A program made the translations under genes and the position numbers. This document shows positions 37,641-50,000 of a stretch of DNA of 64,000 bases, piece after piece. The stretch lies in the NCBI GenBank assembly GCA_036877525.1, contig JAZGTH010000059.1:62001-126000 (forward strand), given 5' to 3'. The stretch is from Chromobotia macracanthus. Lineage: Eukaryota > Chordata > Actinopteri > Cypriniformes > Botiidae. Under the pieces are notes generated by a model. The model did not search any database, was not told the origin of the DNA, and saw only the letters and a program-made list of their open reading frames with translations. Numbering within the stretch: the stretch's first letter is position 1; every line of letters begins with the position of its first letter.

Positions 37641-38079
37641 CTTCTGTAAGTGGCTTCGAATGAACTGAATTATCTTCTCTGTACCCTGGGTCTCGTCAGC
37701 GCGCCTTTTCCAATGATTTATGCTGACAAATTTAACACTAGACACCAATCTAATGCTTTAAGTCCATAAACACCTCAAAAGTAATTTTCTGATATTTAAG
37801 AGCGGTTTTATTTAGAGGCGGCGCTTGTTGGCAACAGAGTAACGTCGCTACGACAGTTTTTTTTCAATCCCAGTAAAAAGAGTTTGAGCAGGAACAGAGT
37901 TGTGTATATGTAGCAGGGGGGTCCGGCTGCATCTGGGGGGCGACTGCTGATTTTCAGCACATTTTTATTATATTTTATTTTTTTCTATCTCATTTACTCC
38001 TTGTTTTTCCTGCTTCGATCAATCCATTGCACACACTCGCACATCGATACATCTGGAAGTAGAGATTTTCGTATAGACC
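37641..38079 (+). promoter_or_regulatory. igf2bp2 promoter and 5' UTR
   Basis: Contains CpG-bearing strings (GTCAGCGCGCCTTTTCC, GAGGCGGCGCTTGTTGG, AACGTCGCTACGAC) and then a pyrimidine-rich leader up to the ATG at 38080. CpG density stays high through exon 1 to about 38500, so the promoter domain spans the start codon. Confidence 0.5.
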
Positions 38080-41000
38080 ATGAACAAACTCTATGTAGGG
38101 AATCTGAGTCCTTCGGTGACCGTGGAGGACCTGAAGCAGCTCTTCGGCGAGAATAAGCTTCCCGTGACCGATCAGGTCCTACTCAAATCCGGCTATGCCT
38201 TCGTGGACTTCCCCGACCAGAACTGGGCGATTAAAGCCATCGAGACTCTATCCGGTAAGTGCGTTTCTCCCGCAAAGTCAGAGTTATATATCTATAGTGC
38301 TGACACCACCTGATCCCTGGTATGCAATTCCCCTTCCTTAAGCCATTTACTGGAAAAGAAAACAAAAAGTAACTATTTCGCATCATTCACGCGCCGTGTG
38401 TCCATCACCAGAGTTGTTCACGCGATCGGACCGAGGTGCGAATGAACGCCCGCGAGCTTAGACGGAATCGCGCTCGCTTCCCACACGCGATACAAGTTGG
38501 ATATATGAGAGATTTCTTCAAATGCACGCTCGTTTCCCCAAGCCAGAGTAGTGATCAGGGGCGATTTCTCAGCCATCAGCCTATATGAATGTATCGGATG
38601 GGTCTGATGTTCGGGTGGTAGGCATTACTTTATTTTTCAGTTATTTTTTGTCTTGATTTTATTAAAAAGAAGCGAGCGGAGTGAGCGAGGAGAAGGCGTC
38701 ATATGCATGTTCCTATGTTGCCCAGGTATGTTTTTACGAGGTGTCTTAAAGGTGGGTGATGGGGGTCTAGAAGAAAGTGCTAATAAATAGGTAGCTGGGG
38801 GACAGAGGTGAGATGCCAATTTTTGTGTTCCGCCAGGCCACTCATACACAACACAACCCAAGATGCACAACACCTCTATATTCTCATTGCGTGCGTTTGA
38901 CTCTTTGTACATGCAAAGGTCCAGGTCCAAACCTACTTCAAAAATGAAGTAGCGTTTAGGAAGAGTCTTTATCCTTTGACCTCTCATTCTATTCTTCAGA
39001 CTCCCCTCATTGCTCGTATATGTGGTTTGTGGGAGTGGAAAGCATGGCTGCCTATTCTTCATCGTATCAGCTCATCAAGCATATTATCAACAAGGATAAT
39101 ATAAAATAAGATAAAGATACTACATTGCATGCAGACGCGATAAAATTCACAACATTGCCGACATGCATTTAAAAACAAACTTCCATGTACGAATATTGCC
39201 TATCCCCTTTATTTACGTTGCAAACCCAGGTTGCGTGGCGATGTTGTGCATTCATTGCTGAGTTTTTATTTAAATATGATACAAAATCTGAAATATATGA
39301 GTTTTGTTGACAATGTACTGGAGGGTCCAGGCCATTCAATGTTATGTGATTGTGATCATCTGCTCTGTTTCCTGTTTGCAGGGAAAGTCGAATTACATGG
39401 GAAAGTGATCGAGGTCGACTACTCTGTTCCTAAAAAACTAAGGTAAACATTTTGCTTTATCATTATTATTTGTGATTCAAAGAGGTATATGGTGGGCTCA
39501 GAAGCTGGTAAAGCATCTGCATTTGGAAGTTGGCGGTGCCGTTGTGTCTGTGTGAAAGTGTAATGTATGTAAAATACTGTTTGAAGCGAGCTGATTTGTA
39601 TATTTTCAGGTAGTTATTTAATTCTGTTGAACTATTAAATTATTTGTGTTGCACATGTCTATTAAATGTCACAAAGCCAAAATAAACTCCCCCTTTTACT
39701 ATAATACTATTTTTGGGGTTTGTTATTGTTTGATCAGGGTAAATCAGCTTTTATTTGCGATTTGTGCAGTTTATATTAAACCGTTGATTAGACTGTTAAC
39801 TGATTTTAAAATACACTGTCTTAATGTTAATTAAAACAAAAAAAACGGAGAAAATAATCACCAAACGCTCTCAGGCGTAACAGGGATATCGATTTTTCTT
39901 GGGCTGTTTCCTGCTTGTGCATAAGAAAACGCGGCTTTTACTTTAATTTCCCCCTTGCTTTAAGAACAGGCCATGCTTTTATATGCTGTGTAGCAGACGC
40001 ACAATAAATCAAGGCAGTGTATGCAGACATGCGCACTAAATTTTGAAACCAAAAGAACTGCGATTTTTTCTTTGGATGTGTCCCGATCCTCCAAATAGTT
40101 CATTTTCGAGAATTGTAGCCCTTGTTCTTGTGTTTAAACTGTACAAGTGCAAGATCATCGCGCATGACCTCATGGCGCGTGTTTAGGCCCTTTTGTGGCC
40201 CACGTGATTTCCCCTATAGGCCCTGCGCGTGAGTTCCACGGGAGGGCGGCATGGAAATGGCTAGAGAACAGCCCACAACCTTGAGATATAAGGGGCTTAT
40301 GCAAGTACGCGCACAGACGTATAGCTGGTTTCAGAAGGACGCCTTTTAAACAGCCTTCTTTTAAAAAACGAGTAAAACGTTTTAAAAAAAGGAGCGCAAT
40401 ACTTTAGTTGTCATTGCTGGTTAAGCGTTTAGAAACTGGTCGTTTGAGAGCCACTGGTAACTAGGGGCGTTTTGCTGTTTACACAAAGTGCGCACTCAAG
40501 ATGGCCAGTCTTTGATATGGAAGAGTCGGCCATGCTGCAGCTAGAGTCAACCTAACATGACTGAGAGCAGCATGCACGGAGAGAATGTGTGTAGCGCGCT
40601 CTAGAACGTTCCACGCCGTTCTAGAAGACTTCTAGAACCAGAGGCGTCATCTGAAGCCATGTAGAAGGGCTCACATTACACATATGCGATACACGAACGT
40701 CTTTATTTCGTAATCTCATCCTCACACACAAGGCGTGTGTATTGTCTGTGTTAGCCGTGGTGCATCTTTTAACCATATCGCCAGTGATTAAGATATAGAT
40801 ATGCACTGTTCACCTTCATGTGTATGTTGTACTGCATTTGCGTAAATACTAACTTGTTCGTACACACTATTGTTGTTTTAATTCTATTAAAATGTGTTCT
40901 GTAATGTGAAGTTTTATCTGTACAATTTTTAGCAAGAGGCCTATTTATTAGCATATATCTTTATCTAATATTTAAAGATATTATAATAAAAGTTAAATAA

Positions 41001-44000
41001 AAGTTTTGATGTCGCTGGTATTTATGCATTAAAGGCCGTCTACATGGATTAAAGGCAGTCTACATGTCAGTATTATGATGAGTCAGTAATGTACATACAT
41101 TCTGTATGAAAATGTTAACATGACCCACCTGTTTACATGATTGATTTTGTACATTCTAAAAGTCCAAATTAACCTTTTAATTATTGTTTGTTCAGCACTG
41201 TAATGTTTTTACATGAAAGACTAAAATAATTTAATATAATTTAGAAGATAATTAGAACAGTCAGTTCAATATGATAACACCCAGTTAGAATAGATTAAAC
41301 CTAACTTAAAATGACATATGCAGGTGTTTTTAATTGAATTTTTGCTTATGTTATTTTGTGTTCTGCCATACTAAGTTTACAATAAAAAAATTGTAAAATA
41401 TAACCATTTAATCAAGCTGAACTGATGATCTAATTTAGGTGTTTGTTATATCTAATGGTTTTACTTTAATTAATTTTAATGTAGTATTATATTAAAATAA
41501 TATTAAAATGATAAATTGCATGGATTATGGACTGGACAGTTTAATGAGTAAGTATACTTACTCATTATACTTACTTAGTATAAGTATACCATAATAAACT
41601 ATTTGTAAAGTTATCAAATATTGTTTGCTTGTATCCCAGTAAGCGAGTATGTTTTCTTTGGCCCATTACTTAGCTGTAAAACAAGTCAGTATTTTTTTAA
41701 ACTGCTTTTAAACTTAAACTTTTTTAAACCTTTTATTTGTACTTTGAGTAACCTGTCTTAATTATACATTTTACATATAAGTGAAATCATTCGATAAAAT
41801 AATCTAAAAAATGCATTTAATGCACATAAGCAATGCATCTTATATATCACCATTAGTAAACAAATAGTTTTTTCTCCAGTAGCCTAACCTTAATATCAGA
41901 ATGAGTATAATGCTTTCCCTTGAAGTATGTAACGTAGATGGTTAAATTTGTAACTTGCAATAAGCAGTGCTTTGCTGAACAGTCTGCACCCCTTTTAGGA
42001 TTCTCCCTGTTTTTTGTGATGTTTTATTATGGAGTGCTGGACATACTGCTGTTTATTTGTAGTCAAGGGAGTGGAAGCATGGGAAGATATGAAGCAGAGC
42101 TCTATGTATGCAACAAATTGCATGACATGGTTTAAACAGTTTCATATGCTCCTCCAGTACTTTATAACAGTGTACTTTTTCATTAAATGGTCAGTTTTAC
42201 AATGCATTATTATTGCACTAGTGGTATTTTAAAAGTGGCTAAAGCACAGTTTTTTGCTCACAGTTTATTCATAAATACTGAATTAGTGAAACAGAAACCA
42301 AATGTACATGATCACATGTATGTGATCACATTTTAAATAGCATTTAAAATCTTGTTTTGGTAAAGGTTTAATTAGTTTAAATAGTTAGTGTGTGCTAGAA
42401 AACAGTAATTAACTATAAATCTTTAGTTAAATCGCTGTTGTCATTGAAGAAGCTTTAATGTGAATTGATTAAAATTTGATTTGATCTCAGTCAGCAGGGG
42501 AAAGGTTAGACACATTTCAATATTAGTCAAATACTATTACTTTGTTTATGTGTGGTGGCAAGTCTGATATTTAGTTTGTTAGGAATAATTTGTTTTGTTT
42601 TTGATATGATGAAATGGTTTTCCCAAATCCAAAAAAAACAAAATGTGATTTCAGATTTTATTAGTTGACTGTGTTTAAATTGTATTAAATTGAAAATAAA
42701 TTTGAAAATAAATCATATTGTGTTTTTTAAAACAACAACCACTCAACAGGTATAAAATAATGATCACAGAAAATTGGTTAAATTCTGATAAACATATACA
42801 TTTTATTTTTAGATGAATTTTTAAATTGAATAAGGTTGTAATCATCTTATTGTGCTGTTCAGTGTTTTACTGAATTAATGTTTATTGTGGTTCCTACAAC
42901 GTTTTGTTTTGTAAGGGAAGCAAATAATTTTACTCTAATACGCATGTTGGGTTTAATTACTTTAAAAGGTGGTATAGGACTACTTACCACCATACTCTTA
43001 TTTTTACTTTTCTTCATCTGCTCTTGTATTCCTTATAAATGCTTATAAATGGTTAGGGTATCTAATGTCACATTTATCTCAAGATTTCTTTAAAAGGATA
43101 CATTGTAAATTTGATGGCTATATCTGGATGGCTATAAATGATTTTTCTCTATTGGCTCACGAGTCAAATAGATTGAGATACAGACTTAGAAGTGAAGGCA
43201 GAAAAAGTGGGTTAGAAAGTTATTGAAATCTCAGCTGAGGACTAGCTACAAAGCCCCGGGGCATTAAAATCTCAGAGATGAGGTCTTTTCAGTAATGCCC
43301 GTTTCCACCATTAAAGCTTTATTTATTGTCACTTTCGGCAAGCCCATTACCCTCCTGTCTGTTACACTTCCTGGAGTATTTGTGTAAAATAATAAAAGAT
43401 CATTAGAATGAATCATACTTCAAGTGGATTACCATCAGCGTTTGATGTACGCTTGAGTGTTATAATAAGATTTCTGAAAATAGTATGTAACAGGCGTGAT
43501 ACTAAAAACTCATATTCATATGAAATTGGCTATGAGCTTGCTCAGAATGTCAGTCATTATCGCTTTGTGATTTAAGGCATTAGTCCTGTTTGTTTGTGTT
43601 TGCTCTCTCTGTGAATGAAAACCTTTGCATTAGCTTATTGTACTTTCAAATGTTCAATATGTGTTAGTGACAGTACTTAAATAGAATATTTAGTGATTCG
43701 TTTTTTAATGCAATATTTTTCAAACCTGAGTTTCAGTTTGTTGAAGGTTTAGATCAAACACTTCCAGAGATCTTTGCTTAAAAAGTGATTAAAGTCTGTT
43801 TTTGTTACCTGGATCTATAAACCTTAAAAAAGAGCTTACAGACACTTCATGCTTGCTAACGTAAAAAGATTTTTCTGAGGTTTCTTGTTGTGAATTGTAA
43901 TGCCTTTAAATGTTCTGCTACAGATAAATATAAAATGTTGTATCGTTGCTACTTTACTGGATGTCAGCAAACCTGATTGCCTTGTTAGAACATTTTACCT

Positions 44001-47000
44001 TTTATATTACTGTACTTTGATTCTTTTGTAATGCACTCTGTAATCTCACCTCCCGTGGGATTGCTCTGGTACTGTAAGCCTTAATTCCTCATTTGTTAAT
44101 CCCTTTATCAATATAAATGGTGCATGGGCAAGAAAAGGATTTTATCATAAAGAATGTGAGAACGTTTGTCATGGAAGCTCTTTGGCGTAATCTCCGACAA
44201 AGAAGCTTTGCCTCCTCTTCTCACTGGCTCTTATCAAATGTTTGTTTGTAGACTAGCAGCCTAACGATAATGTTTTTCTCTTCATTGGATGTGCATTAGC
44301 GAAGAAAGAGTCCATTTTTAGTTTTGTGTCATTGTTGAACCTCATGAGCAGGTGTAATGTTTTGGTTCAGGTTGTATTTTGTGCAGTGGGATGGATTTTA
44401 TATTAAAAGAATGGATGTTACTGGAATATTGCCTTTGGAGTGGCAAGTGGATGATAGTTAGTGGTCTGTAGCTGTAAAGAGAGCTCATTTGCTAGCTTTA
44501 CTGTCATTTGTACATACCTCAGCAGAACACAACTGTATACCATCATCTTACACTGCACAAAGGGCAACAGAAAGCACAGGTATTGAAATAAAATCTCAGA
44601 CTCTACAGACTCTTTTTACTGTACATACACATTAATAAGATTCAATCTGTGTCTGTCTGTATCGTTAACTTAAAAAAGGCTTCAGTCTTGTGTGGTTTTT
44701 GTGAAATGGCTTTACAATATGAGTAAAGACACTTTGTTTAAAATAATTCAGATATCAGAATCAGATATTCTCTGCTTGTCTTATTCTGATATTCTCTCAA
44801 AGTGTGTTTGAATTTAGATTCAAATCTGAGAGCAGTTTTTACTCCTTTATTTACACTTTGATGAAGTGGGCAAAAAAAACATTGTCAGATTTCTTCACTG
44901 TTTCTTAAAATAAATTACTGAAAAATGTAGCAGAAAATGAAATATGAAATTGTTGTGATGTCTGCAGTGCTGTAAGAATCAGTTTGTCCGCTGTTGCAGG
45001 TTGTAAATGAAAAAACAGTTTCTGCATACTTAAAGAGCATGGATAAAGCGTTATAGAGCATATTCTACTGATTGTACTCTTTTCTTAGTTTTATCAGAGA
45101 ATTTTCATCAACTGCAAATTGTCAAAATGGCGGCACATGTTAGGGAATAGGTGTTTAGTCATTCAACGTTCAGAGAAAAAAAGAGGAAGTTTTTTTAAAA
45201 AGCTGTGTTCTTTGTGGTCTAGAACCACCCATTTGCAAAGCCCCGCCCTTAGTTAAGCTTGCCAACTCTGTCAAGCTTATAAATCTTTCTTACCTGCTCC
45301 AGTTCTGCTGCTGTCAAACGCAGACACAGAATATTCCAGTATAGCATGTACAGTGAATATACTGAAATGTATGATGGAAAGCAGTGTTTTGTTCCGATTG
45401 AAATAAGCAACTTTATTGATTCATTGATTGTTTTTATGTAATATTTTTAATTTAGATTTTTTACTATATATATATATATATATATATATTATATTTTCCA
45501 TTAGAAACATGTTTGCACTTTGCAGTAGCTTAGACCTGAGAGAAACCCACCTGTTAAAAGGGCATATCTTAGCGATGCAGGGCGCTGCTGGGCAGCCGCA
45601 GCAAGAGCATACCACCATGGTATGATGGCTCTGCTTTGAGGGCTCTTGGGCGGCAGAGCAGGCGGGGGAAAAGGGCAGCTGAGAACCCAGCATGTGCCGC
45701 GTCTTGCGCTTTGGCCCTGACTGGCTCACTGTGCGACTGAACACTGTGCCTCTGCGTGTGTGTGTTGTGAACAGTTGTGAGCCCCCAGCACTGAGATGGT
45801 ATCAGGCTTGGATGAGGCCACCTGTCCAGTACAACCTCACCCTATTCTATCCGTTCTTGGTTATGTCACTATGAATGTTTATTTGTTGGTTCACTGAAGA
45901 TGACAGGCAGTTCTGCTTGACGCCAGTTGTCTTATCCTCCTAAGCAGCTGTCACAGGAAATATGTTTTATATAGAGGTAGCTGTAAATATTTCATTTCAG
46001 CCGCATGAAGGACACACTGCTTTATCTTCAGCATTGAGGAGATACTGAGCTATACTTAAAGGAAGCTCTTCCTTATCCAGCAGTGTTTGCAAATATTATC
46101 AAGCTTCAACTGTTCCAGCAGAGCAGAGTCTATACCCAACAGTGATTTCAGCAGAGTAATCCTATGGTCACCATGGCAACCAAATAGGAGGCTTTTTGTT
46201 TTCTTGCGAGGTCAAAGACAGATGAACAGGACACTATTATACATTACATTCTTTAAAGGTGGATGTATTTTTTTCTATTTTTGTTTTGGCATATGACAGC
46301 CCAGAGGAAAATTTTGTTGCACAGTGGTTGTTCTTTCATAGCTCAAAGGAGTGCTCAGTTGTTTTATTTAAGTGTCAACATTGTCACAGATGTTTGTCCT
46401 AAAGAGAATTAGAGCTAGACACAAATACATTGTTGTCATAAAGTAAGAATGCAGGTATAAAATTTATGTAGGTAAAACAGCTAAAATAAATTTGGTTTGG
46501 GAAAAATATAAGATATTTTTGTGTTAAAAATGTTGAAATCTCTGACTTTTGAGTGCACACATTGTTATATTGGCAAATCTGAGCACAGGTTGTGACATTG
46601 TCACTATCTGTTTTGAAACTAGATGCATTTCTAGGAAACATTTTTCTCAGTGAGAGACAGCAGTCTTAAGCATTTATATCTCCATTTTCTCTCCTTTTAA
46701 TTTGATTGCTAACTAGAAAATAAAACTGCTAAAATATTACAGGGACAGTGTTTGTGATTTGAGATGCTCTTCTACGGACAATGCTGTAATAATAATGTAA
46801 ATAATATAATATAAATTATAGTATAAATAATATAATAAATGAATGCTGTTATTCAGAAAGGTTGTAGCTTTTGTATTGTCATTTGTTGAATTTTATGATC
46901 ACAACATTTAATGTTTTTTCCTTTAAATTCTGGCTAAAAAATAAATTGTCATTGTCCATCTATCAGGATCCACCTGTGTCATTTAGAGCACAATGTCTCT

Positions 47001-50000
47001 GGTGTTAGTGGGGTCTCACCCTACGCAACTGCGGGATGTTTTCTATTCATGAATCCCACTTGTGCATAGGCCATTTACATTTTGTCTCTCCATATGTATG
47101 ACTGGAAGGGCATCAACAACACGTCCTCAGAAACCTCTGAGGGAGTCAGCAACCACCAGCTCTGTGGACACAACTCTGAGTATTGTTTTGCACTGTTTGA
47201 TTAGTTATGAATGAAGAGGCACTCCTGCCTGTGTGGACTAGAGAGGTCTCAGCTGTTTTCAGGCCTTGAGAACTTTACTAATGAGCTTTGATGAAATTTT
47301 AAATGATTAATTTAGTGTGTATGTGAGATGTTTGCATTATTTGATATACATTTGATGATCCTGGTTGTTTAAATTGGTGTTATTGAGCCTTTCAAATGTA
47401 TTCAGCAGAGAACAGCATTTTATACGTTGATACCTAGCAGTTAGTGAAACATAGTATATAATTCCCTTGGAAATTCAAAGGTCTGCCATCTTATCTGTAT
47501 CCAGATTTTTTTTGGAGAGCCAATCACCTGAGCCGTAAATGTCATGTGACTAAACACTCGGAAGCTGTAGGAAAATATAAAAATCAGGCACTGTTACCAT
47601 ATTATAAAATAATTGCAGTTTTTGAATGTATCTGACAGCACACACCTGATATTCTCTAACAATAGTTAGGGCTAACAATAGTTAAAGATGCTTTTCATGT
47701 CCATATGGTGTAGTTATGACATCTACCAGCAGGGGCTAACTGAACCAGGCTAACCAGCCAAACTTTGATCCTTAGGTAGAAACTAATTAAAACAGTCTAT
47801 TGATAAAAACCCTTTAAATGAAAGCGTCTGGCATTGCAGAAAAGGAAGAGGTTTTTATATCAGTCTGCCAGAGCAGGTGAAGGAAATTAATGTAAAAATA
47901 TTGTAATTGAAATGCTCTATTTATATAGCACGCATGTCATCTACCAGTTACATAGATCAGCCGTTTATTGCATTAAAAATGCATCACACACATAGATCAC
48001 ACAGCATTGTATGACCACATGTACCACATTTAATCTTCCATTATATACTGTCTTTGTATCAGTCAATTGTTGTAAATTTAGTTCACCACCAAGTGAAAAA
48101 AGATAATTGAGTAGAGCTGTTGCTTGTTAAATTTGCTTTTGGTCATATTGAGATAATTATTAGCTCTTGCCCTTGGGCCTCTTGCCTAGCACAGCTGAGA
48201 TGGCACTGGGAGCAGCTGGCAGAGGGCAGTGTTTCAGGGGTGACCAACAGCCTACCTGCTACACAAAAAGTATTGGCACACCCCCTTGTAGCTCGTAGTC
48301 TATTTCAGTTCGTACCAGCGGTGCTCAGTTGAGTTCAGGTCTAGGCTTAGTCAATGCAGGTTAGTCAAGTTTTTCAAGACTAAATTAGTCTTTGCTTTAT
48401 GAATGTTTCTTTGTGCACAGGGGCATTGTCATGTGGGAATAGAAAATGGCCCTGCCCAAACTGTTGCTGCAAAATTGGAAGCATGCGATTCTCTAGAATA
48501 TCATTTATGCTGGTTCATTAAGATTTGCTCAGAAATGACAAAAGTAGCCAAACCTGTTCATTAGAACGGGGTGTCCCAATGCTTTTGTCCATATAGTGTA
48601 TGTTGTCCATATAGGCTGCACTCTCCTCATAGACAGTCTGTTGTGGTTTCAGTTTAACAATGGTCGAAACAATGTCAGCTACGTCTTTCAGTTACAACAG
48701 TTTTGGACTTTGTCCATCTTGCTGAGTGAAACGCCTCTGCCTCAGTCTTCATTGTGGGAATTGGTCAGTGAGTACATTGAAGTAAACCATCTTTGATAAA
48801 CGTTTAGCCTGTTTAACACAGGCAATGCCGGGCAATAACTGATAAGAATGCATTTAAAATGATCATGCTAGTGAGAAGCAGCTTCAACATGTGGCTCATA
48901 GAACCACATAGTCAGTTTAGAGAACAATTTGTTTTTATAAAATTAGCTTTATTATTTCTGTTTTTTAACACGTTACTGTACCATCTTACACGTTTAACAC
49001 AATAATGTGAAGCTGTTTTCAAACTGATGACATACTTAACATATATGTGTAACAAATAATCTTTTGTTTTGCATCTGTGGAGTTCCAAAGAGAAAGAGAA
49101 TATAAATAAACAAGACGAACCATTTATTTGTAAAGTACTAGGTGTTTATGTGTTGCTCAGGCTGTTATGGAGAATGCCACAGCATTTACACGCTAGTACT
49201 GGTATGTTGCAAACATTCAGGCGACTGTCCTTGAAGAAATAAGTACAATCACCTAATGTGTGTCAAAATACTGCAGAGTAGATCTACAAAAAATGTTTAG
49301 AATGGCTTGTCCCTTTATTACTGCTTTATTAGTCAAGTCAAGTCAAGTTGAGCTTTATTACCCTGAGACATTTCTCAATACACTTAATTATTTGTTGGTC
49401 ATTCATTAATTAAATTAACATTAAATTCATATTGTGATGCTTCATTTGTGATGTATTTAAGGGCATTTCTTCTGGTTCTTGTGACTCGGAGTCTACTTAA
49501 ATGTGCTGTTAGTTCAATCTCTGTCACCTGGGTTTTTCTAGATGAACATAAAGATTGAAAATGGTAGCTGCAACTTTTGACAAAACATTCCTCTCAGATT
49601 CTTCTGTACCGACTTGTGGCTCAGCTGCCAATTTAATTAAGTGATTCATTCAGAATGTATTGGGTCATACTGTTGACTCAGTCTCTTCAGAAAAAATAGC
49701 ATGTGGACTTGTGAGGTGGCCTTGAGGCAAGACTGAAGAAGTGAATCTGCATTTATGTTTACTTGACCCATCTGTGCATTCACTGAAGTCTTGCTCTTAC
49801 TTTTGAGGATACAAACAGTGATAAACTGTCTCAGTGATATTGTTCAGTAACAGTCATGTTGCTAGGATATAACGTGACTTGAGTTAGCACTGACTTTCAG
49901 CACATTGTAATGGCCACAGTAAATTCTGTGCATCTTTCAGTTGTACTTGAGGTCTGATAGTGTTTGTAGTAACAAATGCAATAAAAATCTTCACCTTGTT

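Noticed and set aside
38637..39062. 141-codon open frame on the minus strand in igf2bp2 intron 1
   Set aside because: No recognisable motif, no partner exon, no promoter or polyA context; probably chance in a less AT-rich segment.
40211..40220. SRF CArG box (CCCCTATAGG)
   Set aside because: Only four A/T bases between the CC and GG, short of the six in the consensus.
45421..45744. 107-codon open frame on the minus strand
   Set aside because: Part is translated from a (TA)n microsatellite and the rest matches nothing.
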